Source: Caenorhabditis remanei
Lineage: Eukaryota; Nematoda; Chromadorea; Rhabditida; Rhabditidae
Assembly: GCF_010183535.1 (NCBI RefSeq)
Contig: NC_071329.1
Location: forward strand, 16,320,879-16,384,878
Direction of reading: 5' to 3'
DNA length: 64,000 bases
A program made the translations under genes and the position numbers. Below are positions 21,181 to 32,266 of the stretch, one piece after another. Within the stretch, counting starts at the first letter, position 1. Each line of letters opens with the position of its first letter. The notes under the pieces are model-generated. The model saw nothing but the letters and a program-made list of their open reading frames with translations. It did not search any database and had not been told where the DNA came from.

Positions 21181-22960
21181 TGCTGCTGTTGAAAAGTGTT
21201 AGTTGAAAACGACAAACTTTGAGATGTCTTTCTGAACAACTTTTTCTCTGCGAATCGTTTCAAGAGATGTCTGGGGGTGTACTCATGAACCTTCAATTTT
21301 TGGACCCCGGGTACCAGATTAGTGTAGGATTACTGTAGCTACCGTAACCAAAAAAATGAAACTGAAAATACGGGGCCCATACTTTGGTAGTGACACTTCT
21401 GGCATTTTCAGACAATACTCTAAAAAATTTGAGCCAGTTTGGCCGGAATATTCAGAATCAGAAGTTTCCAGAATGTTCCAGAAACATCTAGAAACTTCTA
21501 AAAACTTCCAGATACATCTGAAAACTTCTTGAAAGTTTAAAAATTGATAAAACCGTCCATAAAATTCCAGACTTTCCCAGAGCCTTCCAGAATTCGGAAG
21601 TTTATAGATTTTTTCAGAATTTTCTAGAATCTTGCAAGAACTAGGTTTTAATTTCTCAAGTACTTCAAAATGTTGGCTCCTGTATCCCGTACTTTTTTCT
21701 TGAAACAATTTTTCCACTACCGTACCTCCTTGAGAGGTACTGTAGCTACAGTTACCAAAAAATCGGAAAACACCTCAAACTGAAAGCATATACTCAAATT
21801 TCAAAAAAAAATAGTTTTCCATAGCTGAGGGGGATTTAAGTCTTTAATTTTGATGAAAACTTCCAGGAGCTTCCAAACCTTTCTAGAACTTTCCAGATAC
21901 TTTCAGCAATCATTTTGAATTTTAACGGGAATTAAAATGTTGGATTGTGACGAGAATTCAAATATTACGAAAACTTCCAAAAACTCCTTGATAAATTTTT
22001 GAATTTTGAGGAGGAATACAAAACTTTGAACATGGGAAGGAATTCGAAAAATTGAAATTCGACGGGAACTCAAAATTTTGGATTTCATCATCTCAAAACC
22101 TAATTTTGATTCAAAACAATCTTTCCAGCAGTTCCTATTTACAAAATTCAAGTCAACAAAATCCAGCAAATTTCCTGCTGGTTAACAACTAGACAGAGCA
22201 TCTAGATCAGTTCTACATAACTTTAAGGTTGAGTTTTATATGATAGCACTATAAACATATAACTACCGTATCCCTATTCTGAAAGTGGAGAGACTAGAAA
22301 AGGCGATGGAAAAGTACTGTAAAGATATTCTGCTAATTATGAAGAGGGTCATGGGATGAAGAGATTGAAAAAAGATTGGAAGATGGGCAAGAAAAATATT
22401 TCAAGACTCTGAGAGTGACATGGCAACATCTTATTTTTCCCCGTTTTTCACCGATTTCTCTCATTTTCTTACCTGGGTGAAAATCAGAGATGAAGAGGAT
22501 GGCAGGGAGACGACGGTTGGCGTGTGTGTGTGTGGGAAGACTGAAAGTGACCTGAAAAAAGCTGAAAATGTATTGAAATGAGTCAGAAACAAGTCATGAC
22601 CGTAACGAGGTAATATCAAGCTTGAAAAGTTATGCTAATTAGCACTTAAAACATTGAGAAAAAGAAGTTGAAAACTAAAAGAAAAAGTGATTTTCAATTG
22701 AAATTTCGAAAGGCATTTAACCAACTCATGCCACGTGGATGAGGTGGAAAAGATGCGAAAACAAAATCGCCCTTTAGTTCACGTGAACGTGGAAAATTTT
22801 GTTTTTTTTTTCTCAAAAATTTTGCAAATTTCACGTTTTTTGCCACGTGAAATTTATTTTTTATCCGTTTTTTTCTTTTTTTCCGGTAACCGAAGTATTT
22901 TTTAATCCCTTTTTCGACCGATTTCAACTGGACAAGAAGATATTTAAAATTCTAGATTGA
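21181..22960 (-). mobile_element. Heat-shock-element repeat block, minus orientation
   Basis: This is the reverse complement of 8402-10089, including the CACGTGAACGTGG site near 22775 and the heat-shock elements below. It has a GTGTGTGTGTGTG run near 22520 that the other copies lack. No gene is seen. It lies between MGS copy 2 and F-box copy 2. Confidence 0.45.
21461..21483. promoter_or_regulatory. Heat-shock element, five perfect units
   Basis: GAA-nn-TTC-nn-GAA-nn-TTC-nn-GAA without error. It lies 5' of MGS copy 2, about 950 bp away if the 1.48 kb LTR element is removed. A three-unit site is at 21617-21629. Confidence 0.7.
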
Positions 22961-23159
22961 GAGGTCTGCAACCAATAAAATTGAAGATATTATTCTGCAA
23001 TCAATATTGCAAGCAATACCGCACAATTGCAAGTCATTATGATGACTGGCGGAGTCACAAAATTAAATTTTACCAAGAAAACAACAACCGAATGTGGTAA
23101 TAATCAACAAAGTAACAGAAAAGAAACATGCGAAAAAAACAAGAAAAAGCAGTTATGAA

Positions 23160-24555
23160 TTATTGAACGTAGTCCAATTCTTCATCTTCTTCATCGTCTA
23201 ACTCCTCATCGTCAAAGTCGTAGTCCTCGACATCTGAATCCTCCTCGTCAGAATCATCATCGAAATAATCCGTGTCATCGTCATCGTCATCTTCCATCGA
23301 CTCATCAAAATGGGATAAATCGTAGCTCGTGTAATAGTCATCCTCCTTTTCGATTATTGTCTGCTCCGCCGGAATCACATGACAAGACAACGATTGAGCG
23401 TGTTTCTTACACGGAAGAGTTCGAATGAGAATGTGTTTCGATTCGTTGTCAGTACGGATACGAATGTAGTTGTCTTCTGATTTTCTGAAAAAATATTAAT
23501 ATTTTGAGAAGTTTTTTTATATTCGAACTAACACAACACGATCCCCAAAATTCGTGCCAAAGTCGAGGAAGACTGTGGGATACAAAGTGTGGCAAAAGAG
23601 TTTTTGACCGATTTGAACGTCGTATTCGATCCATCTCTGTTATAAGAATATATTTAACAATCAGTTAAAGGAAACGATACCATAATAAAATCGAACACGA
23701 GAACTGTATTGAACTGTCTCAGAATCAGAAGACGTTTGACATTGATGACCTGAAAAATTATTAATTTCTAAATTAACCAAACAAAAGTGTATTTCACCGT
23801 TGGTGACTTCAGAAATGCTTCCGTATCCGTATAACCGGTTATATCATTTCGACACAACACTTCAATCGATTCCAGCATTTCTTTATTGACTTTATTTAGG
23901 AAAAACTCTGTCAACTGCTTACTGGCCGATTGGAAAATGAGACGCTTTACGGATAGTATCGATTTGACTATTTTTCAGTTGTTCCACCCATTTATCAATT
24001 TTTTCTCTTGGTAAGAAAACATAAAGGCGTTCGATAAGTCCATGTTTTAGAATATAGGCGAGAAGTTTGCTTCCACATGAGCTTGTACGTTTGTTATGAG
24101 CACATTTGTCAGTTTCATGAAGAAAATAATTCGTTTCACTTTCCACTTCAATTCCATCATTACACATATTGACAGTATCCATTGAATACGGGCGAGAATC
24201 AACGAGAGATCTTTCGGCATGGGCGGTACGTCGAAGGTTTAATCTGAAAGTTTTTTTTATTTCGGAAGAAAAATTGATGAGTTGGATACCTGGTCTCAAA
24301 ATCCATTCGACTAATACATTCCATCTTGATTTCCGGCGGAAATTCGTTCCATTTCTCCATGATTTTCAAATCAACTGATTCAGTTTTCACTGCCATTTTC
24401 TCTAATTTTTCGATTATTCTCTCCATCATTTCTACTTGAAGACTCTGTTTCTTCTTCATTTCTTCCATCTCTTCTGTCAACTTTTTGAAACTTTCTTGGT
24501 TTTCCTCTCGAATCGATCGGAGTTCTTCAAGAATCGCCGCGCTGTTTTCAGTCAT
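23160..24555 (-). pseudogene. F-box/FTH gene, copy 2, frameshifted
   Basis: Exons are at 24290-24555, 23798-24243, 23681-23749, 23533-23636 and 23160-23484. Exon 2 is 446 bp where the three intact copies have 448: two bases are missing at ATCCGTAAAGCG (relatives ATCCGTGTAAAGCG, near 23952), which shifts the frame inside the FTH region and ends the protein soon after. The F-box exon and the acidic-tail exon are intact by themselves, and the tail has the DDDDDDTDYFDDDSDEED form shared with copies 3 and 4. It is probably non-functional, although a truncated F-box protein could still be made. Confidence 0.8.
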
Positions 24556-24659
24556 CTTCTGGAAATTTAAGAAATAAATATTACATTCTGAAGCATGCGG
24601 TTAAAAGATTTAAGATAAATATAAATTAAAAGAAGAAGAAAAAAGAAATATTTTTAAAA

Positions 24660-24837
24660 GAGCCCGTACAAATCGGGAAGAAGCGAAAAAGAACAGTTTT
24701 TCGCAAGTTTTCCTGTCTTTTGCTATAGTAAAGGCTGCGCACAATGCTCTAAATCGATTTTTTAGTTCCGTTGATTTATTTTTGACACAAATTTTAGCGC
24801 ATAACCGATTTCGTTTCTTCCCGATTTGTACTGTCTC
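24660..24837. mobile_element. Small MITE with GTACAAATCGGGAAG ends and 8-bp duplication
   Basis: GAGCCCGTACAAATCGGGAA on the left is mirrored by TTCCCGATTTGTACTGTCTC on the right, flanked by TTTTAAAA (24652-24659 and 24838-24845). A second copy is at 61604-61811 in the same position between F-box and MATH-BTB genes. Sites near 12285 and 43230 lack it. Confidence 0.7.
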
Positions 24838-25163
24838 TTTTAAAAAATGGAACGAAGAGTACGGTAGACAACTCCGCAAACACGTTGCGGACCTACAGTA
24901 CCATATCTGTTTTCTCATATAATTTTGTTTTCTCGATGACGTCATTATTTTTGTTAGTTTTTGGATTATTATTAGTTAAATTGAACGGAAAACTGCCAAA
25001 AATAAATTGTTATTAATTTTCTCTGAATATTCCATCGCGATATATTAGCTCGGCACAGTTATTAGAACCACTCTCTACCGAAATTATCTTGAGAAATGTC
25101 TCTTTTTCTCCGAGACTCTCAATTTCGCATTTCACTCAATCGAAAATTCAAGTTTCAGACAAA

Positions 25164-26223
25164 ATGCCGGTTCCCGAAGAGAAGGAATTCGTGATGAGGC
25201 ACTGTTTCAGTAAGTGGTATACTGACGAATTCGGACCGAAGGAGATTCGTTACAATATTCCTTGGTAAACAAATACAAATTTATTTTTTTCGAAAACAAT
25301 TCAAATTTCAGGAGTATGCAATTATACTGCAAGAGACATTGCCTAGAGGCCTACCTGTTCTGCTGGAAAGAAGATTCTGGATGGTCGATCGACGCGGATT
25401 ATGAAGTAAAATTCGTGGGAAAAAGAAAGAGTTTCGGAGTGAAAGGAACTGTTCGATTCGATGGATATGAATCATTTGCAAATCACATGCTCCCATTCGA
25501 GAAGGCGAATTCGCATTTGGTGAATGACAAGTTGAAAGTCGAATGGCGTATTAAAATTAACAAAATGACTGGATTCGATGACGAGGATTCTCTTGAAAAT
25601 AAGGAGAATGATGATATCGTTCTGAAAGTGAAAGAAGAGAAGTTCGAAGTGGATAAGAAGGTATGAAACTCCATTCTGAACTACTCCAAACCCATTAATT
25701 TTCAGTTTCTTGCCGAAAACTCTACCTATTTCAACAATCTATTCTTCAAAAGTTCCGACGAATCTGGAAAAACTGAAGTCGAACTCGAAGACGTCGATCC
25801 AGAAGAATTCAAAAAGTTTCTCAACGTTCTCCGTGAAGAGGAGCCTATCGATGGTACGGGAAACAAGGAAATTTTAATAGAATTCAAGTCGTTATATTTT
25901 CAGATGAATCGGTCGAAGAAATTCTGAAGTTGGCAGACAAGTACGACTCTAAAAATGCTTTGAAAAGATGCGAGGAATTCCTTATCGATAAATCCAAGAA
26001 GCCGCTGAAAATGAAATTCAACGCAGCGATTCAATTCAAGCTGAATAAACTCAAGGTAGCCTTGTACAAAATACAAGCAAATAATCTTAGTTTGTTGTAG
26101 AAAAACTGCATGTCAAACATGGAATCGAAAGAAGATATTCAAGAGATCGCTGAAGAAGACGCTCGTCATTTCAATGCTTCGGTTTGGAAGGAGCTGCTTC
26201 AGAAGGCTCTTTCTTTGGATTAA
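25164..26223 (+). CDS. MATH-BTB protein (BATH family), copy B
   Basis: Five exons, 25164-25264, 25312-25660, 25706-25853, 25904-26055 and 26101-26223, join in frame to give 290 aa. MATH and BTB domains are as in copy A, with scattered changes such as Ala to Glu in LPFEKANSH and Glu for Lys in VKEEKFEVDKK. The last intron ends TTGTTGTAG instead of TTTTTGCAG. The ATG is 4 bp after TTTCAG. Substrate changes would map to the MATH half. It lies about 600 bp beyond, and divergent from, the broken F-box copy 2. Confidence 0.9.
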
Positions 26224-26651
26224 TTTTGTTTTTGTTACTGTTTTTGTTATCATTTGTTAATCAAAATACCCGTTTTATCAATGAAAATAAATATAACCGA
26301 GTTTGTTTTGAAATGATATCGTGCTGTTAAAATTTCAGTGTTTTTTTTCTATTTTTTCTTAATTTCTTTATTGAGAGAATAGGCTTGGTTTTGCAAAACG
26401 ACCATTAAAGTTGCGGTCCGAATTTGACTTTTTGAACTTTTTTTTCATAATTTTCTTTTCGCTTTTATTGAATCGTTTTGTCTCCTTATTCTCTCACTAC
26501 TCTCAAATAATGTGTCTGTTTCCAGGAATGCGTCTTCAAATGCTCTCGTTCAGTGATCACTCAGTTTTAATGCGGTTAGTTGTAAAAAAAACTCTAAATA
26601 CTTCTCCGCCTAAATTTTCAGATTCGCCGCAAATCATGGACAAAATCGACA
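26224..26651. other. Intergenic with a decayed gene-like fragment
   Basis: An AATAAA follows the gene near 26287. About 26527-26650 is similar to 39049-39180 (ATGCGTCTTCAAATGCTCTC; CAGATTCGCCGCAAATCATG), with a GTTAGT donor and TTTTCAG acceptor still visible. No intact gene is seen. Confidence 0.4.
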
Positions 26652-26659
26652 GAAAGGAG

Positions 26660-27291
26660 CAGTGTGTCTTCTCGAGAGAAAATTCTCGAGAAAAGGAATT
26701 CTCGAGAAATTCTCGAGAGATCTCTCGAGAGATTTCTCGAGAAATTCTCGAGACACTCTCGAGAATTCTCGAGAAAATTCTCAAGAAATCTCTCGAGAAT
26801 TTCTCGAGAATTCTCGAGAATCTCGAGAATAGGTTTTTGAAAATTTTGTTTACTATTTATGGCGCGGTGCGGAATTTCGGAGTGTCGTTGTTTTTTTTTG
26901 TCAAATATTTGTATTATTAAAGGTTTATTGACAAAAATATAGTTTATCCATTAGTTATTATTGACATTTTTCTCGATTTAATGAACTCGGTTCTCTTGTT
27001 AAAAATGAATCTCTTTCAATTTAATCTCAATCTATATTACACTTGTTCACATACTTATTTTAGTAAAATTGGTTTTTTGTGAGTTTTTCGTGAATTCACT
27101 CCTCGAGAAAAATTTCTCGAGAATTCTCGAGAACGTTCTCGAGAATTCTCGAGAAATCTCTCGAGAGATCTCTCGAGAATTTCTCGAGAATTCTCGAGAA
27201 AAATTTCTCGAGAATTCTCGAGAAATTCTCGAGAACTCTCTCGAGAATTTTCTCGAGAATTTTCTCGAGACCGTCTCGAGAAGACACACTG
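26660..27291. mobile_element. hAT-like foldback element packed with CTCGAGAA
   Basis: The ends CAGTGTGTCTTCTCGAGA and TCTCGAGAAGACACACTG are perfect inverted repeats, flanked by the 8-bp duplication GAAAGGAG (26652-26659, 27292-27299). The site at 39175 keeps the empty form GACAGAAAGGAGAGAAGCGG. Both arms (26677-26832 and 27102-27284) are arrays of CTCGAG palindromes spaced by AATT or AAA/TTT. The middle, 26833-27101, is unique AT-rich DNA. No transposase is present; long frames across the arrays (repeated SREISREI) are artefacts. Confidence 0.88.
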
Positions 27292-27338
27292 GAAAGGAGA
27301 GAAGCGGATCGTCAGTTCATTGGGAATTAACCGATTTT

Positions 27339-28279
27339 AATGTCTATATGTGTAATGATGGAATTGAAGTGGAAAGTGAAACGAATTATTTTCTTCATGA
27401 AACTGACAAATGTGCTCATAACAAACGTACAAGCTCCTGTGGAAGCAAACTTCTCTCCTATATTCTAAAAACTGGAATCATCGAACGCCCTTCCAATCGA
27501 CCAGTAAGCAATTGACCGAGTTTTTCCTTAATAATGTCAATAAGGAAACGCTGGAATCGATTCAAGTGGTGTGTCGAAATGATGCAAACGGTATTTTGGA
27601 GACAGGAGAATTTCTGGAGTCGCCAACGGTAAAATATACTTTTTTTGGAACAATTTATGAAACAATTAATTTTCAGGTCATCAATGTCAGACGTCTTCTG
27701 ATTTTGAGACAGTTCAACACTGTTCTCGTGTTCGATTTGATCAAAGTATCGTTTAAATATTTAAAATTTATCGATCGTTTCATTTATTACAGAGATGGAT
27801 TAAGCACGACGTTCAAATCGGACAGACGCTTTTTTGCCACACTTTGTATCCCACAACCTTCCGCAACTTTTTCACGCTTTTTGGGGATCGTGTTGTGTTA
27901 GTTCGAAAATAAACGACTCCTCGACATATTTTTTAATTCCAGAAAATCAGAAGACAACTACATTCGTATCCGTACTGACAACGAATCGAAACACATTCTC
28001 ATTCGATCTCTTCCGTGTAAGAAACACGCTCAATCGCTCTCTTGTCATGTGATTCCGTCGGAGCAGACAATTATCGAAAAGGAGGATGACTACCACACGA
28101 GCTATGATTTATTGCATTATGATGAGACTGATGACGATTACGATGACTTCGATTTGTTTGACGAGTTGGGCTTTTTTGACGATAATTCTGACGAGGAGGA
28201 TTCAGACGACGAGGACTACGGCTTTAACGATGAGGAGTTAGACGATGAAGAAGATGAAGAATTGGACTACGTTCAATAA
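27339..28279 (+). pseudogene. F-box/FTH gene, copy 5, truncated
   Basis: The F-box exon and the start of exon 2 are missing. Homology begins at AATGTCTATATGTG and loses about 90 bp at 27486 (GAACGC joined to CTTCCAATC), which breaks the frame. Exon 3 (27677-27745), exon 4 (27793-27896) and exon 5 (27943-28279) keep splice sites and the acidic tail ending DEELDYVQ. This is a plus-strand copy of the 6.2-7.2 kb gene with its neighbour, and is most similar to copy 1 (DLFDELG). Confidence 0.85.
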
Positions 28280-28465
28280 TTCATAACTGCTTTTTCTTGT
28301 TTTTTTCGCATGTTTCTTTTCTACTACTTTGTTGATTATTACCACATTCCGTTGCTTTTTTCTCGGTAAAATTTAACTTTTTTCGAATTTTATAGGTTGC
28401 AGACCCTATATATCTTGCAATTAATTAGTGTTCCTTAATACTGATTTCTATTAGAATCGAAAACA

Positions 28466-28554
28466 ATGATCGATGAAGTGATCGAGTACACGAGTTGCTT
28501 AGTGCCAGTTGTAAACGATATTCTGGATGTTAGCGAGACGAATGGAGTGATGTG
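28466..28554 (+). pseudogene. Orphan exon 1 of the divergent MATH-BTB gene
   Basis: This is an 89-bp match to exon 1 of the gene at 4500-5995, from ATGATCGATGAAG to a GTAAGT donor, with a few substitutions. The following exons are absent; after about 150 bp the sequence changes to family X. It marks the end of the duplicated 6-7 kb segment. Confidence 0.8.
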
Positions 28555-28785
28555 GTAAGTGGCTAAATACCGGCTCATAATCTTGTCAATAATAAATAGT
28601 CTTTGCATATTTCGTATGGAAAATCAAAAAATGTTTTTTAAACAGTGCACCGGCAATATGCTTCAATCATTTGTCAGCGCGTGTAGTGTAATTTTGAGAG
28701 TTTTCGGCAGTCAAATAAACATGATTTACTAGAAAAACCTTTACATAAGAAAAAAGAAAATGAATTCAATACGAGATGTTATTAC

Positions 28786-29299
28786 TTAATTTGCACCGTG
28801 GTCATCGTTACTTCCATCGTGATCCTCCTCGTCAACAGTGAGATATCTTCTCCAATTTTGAACGTTAATTTTTGTCAAGTATCTGATTTCTGGACAATTG
28901 ATGTCTTGGAGAAGAAGCCACGTGTGAGTTGGAACCTTGGGCGAGCCAATTGCTACAACGTGGTAACAACGCATCTGAAATATCAATTTTATTGAAACCC
29001 CTTTTTTGTTTGAAAGAGACTCACTTTTGGCCACCCTTCTGATTCGAACTCCACGGGGTAAGGTTCTCCTGTCAGATCACGGAAGTTTCGATATGAGAAG
29101 ACAGCTGATTCTCCTGAAGTTGTGTGCAAATGAACCGTGTCCGGAGTCAGTCGCTCCTTTCTTTGGGATTCGCATAGTTCCATCTGCCGGCCAGCTTCTT
29201 CTTTCGAATTCTGATCGGTTTTATTGATCCATCTTTCCGGAAATGAGCATTGATTTCTGATTCCTTGGTCCGAGTCTGGAGTACTCGAGTCAGATCCGT
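28786..29299 (-). CDS. Unrecognised family X gene, copy 2, 5' end unresolved
   Basis: Exons 29025-29299 and 28786-28974 join in frame. The second exon encodes MRCYHVVAIGSPKVPTHTWL, LLQDINCPEIRYLTKINVQN, WRRYLTVDEEDHDGS and a short tail. Compared with copies 1 and 3 the changes are mostly conservative, such as V to I and D to E, which suggests coding constraint. As in copy 1, the upstream exon edge lies beside a GC-rich MITE, so the true start is not visible. Function unknown. Confidence 0.55.
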
Positions 29300-29319
29300 C
29301 TGTAAAATTTCATCTGATC

Positions 29320-29548
29320 CATAGTTGTCAAGGCCCGGTAAAAAATTTTCAAGGCCCGGCTTCAAAAAATGATCCTTTTTTTCAATTTTTTTTCGAAATT
29401 TTTTCAATTTTTCATCGGAAATGTGACCATTTTTGATAGTCGAAAATTTGACTTTTTCGCGAAAAACTTCAAAAAATTTGAAAAAATTTGAAAATTTGAC
29501 TTTCGCGCCAATTTGCCCGGGCCTTCGGGCCGGGCCTTGACAACTATG
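29320..29548. mobile_element. GC-rich hAT-like MITE (ATAGTTGTCAAGG ends)
   Basis: The left end ATAGTTGTCAAGGCCCGG and right end CGGGCCTTGACAACTATG have flanking duplications ATCTGATC and AACTGATC (two mismatches). This is an old insertion shared with 16291 and 54863. Confidence 0.75.
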
Positions 29549-30237
29549 AACTGATCGACAAAGTGAATTCTTACTCAAATCGTTCCTTTTTAGTGCAAAA
29601 TAAAGGGATTTTTGAGCTATTCCCTTAAAATGACCATAACTCTCTAAAGAGTGTCCGTACAAAAAAGTTGTCAACTACAAAATTGAAGTTCTACTTTTGA
29701 TCTGTATGGTTTGTACATAATTTATTTTGTGGGACAATCAGTAATACCGTAGCACCCTCTAAAAGTTGATCATTTTCAACTGAAAAAGGCCAAATTGGAT
29801 ATCTTACTGCACGGTACTGTATCTCAATGACGTCTTCAACTGGAGATATTCTCGAAAGTCCACCTTTTTTGTCAAAAATTCGTAGAAAAGTCAGATTTCG
29901 AGATCTCAAAGCTTTTGGTTTTTTGGGATAAAATAGCAAATCATAGTAGACTAGTAGGGAAATTCAAGTTCAAAAGTGAAATTCAATGTTCAAAATTTAA
30001 CAAGGGAAGTTCATGACGAGGCGGGTTGAACTTTTTCTATAAATCAGACCATAGATACTCTCGACCCTGCTTATTCCGAAAATGCAAGAAAAATCAGCGA
30101 AATGCTCACGTAAACCAAGTTATGAGCCGTCAAACTTTTACTGTTGAAACGCTATTTCCGCGTGTACCGAAAAATGTACCTCCTCAATCCCGGAATAATT
30201 CCGTGAAGGTTTGGTTCAATGGTAAGTTGCTAGGATA

Positions 30238-30643
30238 GTGTCCGATAGTGTTGCGGGTTCGGTTCTGCTACTCGACAACCTTTTTTTGCAAATTTTAATA
30301 ACCATGTACAGATGTCGTATAGGCTGCCATTGTCATTTTCTCGCGATTTTTCGTGGAGTTTTTGGAAGACAACCCTGATTTCGAAAGTTTTCCGACCTTT
30401 TTCTAAAAAACATTTTTCGAAAATTCGCCCATCACTTGATGGCAAAAAGATGAACGACCATCCAAAAATATTTGGGTGAAAAAAGTTTATAGTCAGCACG
30501 AAATACTTGGTTTCCTAGTCAATCAACTTCAAAATCGCAAGAAAATGACAATGGCATCCTATACGACATCTGTACATGGTTATTAAAATTTGCAAAAAAA
30601 AGGTTGTCGAGTAGCAGAACCGAACCCGCAACGTATCGGACAC
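30238..30643. mobile_element. Nested foldback element with TA duplication
   Basis: GTGTCCGATAGTGTTGCGGG and the mirror CCCGCAACGTATCGGACAC begin arms of about 120 bp. TA flanks both sides (30236-30237, 30644-30645). The intact mirror arm of the host element near 31710 reads GGATACACAGG and proves the empty site. A TA duplication points to a Tc1/mariner-type insertion. No coding capacity is seen. Confidence 0.85.
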
Positions 30644-31195
30644 TACACAGGTGAATCGCGCAAGCATATATGTAGGTGAAATGTTGTTCGCACGTTGGTA
30701 CGAGGGGTACCGCGCTTCATTGATATTATAGACATATTGTAGACAAATCGCGAAAAAGTTGTTCTGATGCGACCTATTCTGGACCTATCACGATCGAAAC
30801 TGTCAACATATATGTTGATCGCGAACAGCTGTATGGACATATCGCGAAAAAATTATTTGGGAAAAAAATTTATTATAGGAAAAAAATTATACAGAAACAA
30901 GTTTCTTTCGAAAGATAGGATTGACATCAATTCAGTTGTCAACTAATAAAATACTCAAAATGACACCGAAAATTCGTTTTTGGAAAGATTTCAATCCTAT
31001 CATTCGAAAAAAAGTTAACTTTAATCGAACGTTTCGGAAGGTCGAAGAGGGCAGAGCCTAGTAGGGTATAGCATATAATTTTTTGAATTCTCAGAGTACT
31101 AAAATATCAAATAATCAGCCAGAGCGAACAAGGTTGCCAAGTGTGTAACAAGGCCCAGAGATTGTATACTAATAAGTACCTTCTCAATAGCTTTT

Positions 31196-31409
31196 CTAGT
31201 TGTTTCCTCCTCCACTGATTCCGCGTCGCTTCCATTTTTGATGCTTTGCTCCAAGCACCGCCTTCATTGTTCGACATGTTTCTTTGAACTGTAAAAAAAA
31301 ACAATCTTTACCAATTCTAAATTAATGTTGATACCTCCACTCCCATTGGGTGACAGACGAAAGTCTTGACAATGGACTCGTGACGTTGGGCCGCGTTATC
31401 ACTTCTCAC
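31196..31409 (-). other. Possible two-exon coding remnant inside the transposon
   Basis: Segments 31335-31409 and 31196-31288 have acceptor-like TTTTTTAG and TTTTACAG and a donor-like GTATCA, and join to an open frame of 55 residues (SDNAAQRHESIVKTFVCHPM, KAVLGAKHQKWKRRG) ending in TAG. An overlapping frame could start MSNNEGGAWSKA and use a GTACTT donor. It may be a remnant of a transposase or captured host exon. I do not recognise it. Confidence 0.25.
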
Positions 31410-32266
31410 CTAAAAAATTAGTTTTTGAGATGATAACCGAACGGATCAAGTTTTCAAATTTTTCCAGAATACGAAATATTATAATAAAACATAATAAACT
31501 TTCAAATAAGTGCAATCAAAAATAGTTGACCAGTTGGCTGAAAAATAAATTTGCCGTTCGCGATAGGTCCATAGTATGCATGCGATATACAAACCGCGAC
31601 GTAGTTCGCGATTTGTAAATTATAGGTACGGAAGTTCGCGATATATGAGAAATCTGGTGTTTTGTAGGCGATTGTTGATGATAGACAAGTCGCGATTTAC
31701 CTGTGTATCCTAGCAACTTACCATTGAACCAAACCTTCACGGAATTATTCCGGGATTGAGGAGGTACATTTTTCGGTACACGCGGAAATAGCGTTTCAAC
31801 AGTAAAAGTTTGACGGCTCATAACTTGGTTTACGTGAGCATTTCGCTGATTTTTCTTGCATTTTCGGAATAAGCAGGGTCGAGAGTATCTATGGTCTGAT
31901 TTATAGAAAAAGTTCAACCCGCCTCGTCATGAACTTCCCTTGTAAGTTCAATATTATTGAGAAGTGGTCGAAAACGCTGGTGCCAAAAAGACTATTCTAA
32001 AAAAGATTTGAGACTTCATCGAGTTTTCTGGGTGTTGTCCAACATTCTAATAACTTTTTAGAAAGGATTCAAACAAAAAAGTTGTCAACTAATAAAGTGA
32101 AGCTCTAGGTTTGATCTACACTTTTAATATCTATCGGCACTATGCTAAAAGTTGTTTCATCGAAACTCATATACTTAAATGTAATCATTTCCCTAGTTCT
32201 CTGCTCATTTCATGACTTCCTACATTAAATTGAAAAGATGCTCGCTCTCTATTTTTTATAAACATT

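Larger units (their letters stand above)
30001..31942. mobile_element. CAAGGGAA-ended DNA transposon, 1.94 kb, TAA duplication
   Basis: The ends CAAGGGAAGTTCATGACGAG and the matching CTCGTCATGAACTTCCCTTG continue as inverted repeats of about 240 bp (30001-30236 plus 30646-30660; mirror about 31700-31942). TAA lies at 29998-30000 and 31943-31945. The empty site is visible near 17000 and 55570 (AAAATTTAAGCTCAATATTA). The subterminal parts hold many TCGCGA words in both orientations. The left repeat is split by a nested element at 30238-30643. No full transposase is present; a short exon-like region lies at 31196-31409. Confidence 0.85.

Noticed and set aside
26411..26920. Frame of 169 aa with repeated SREISREI words
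   Set aside because: It is a translation of the CTCGAGAA array of a transposable element and has no independent coding support.
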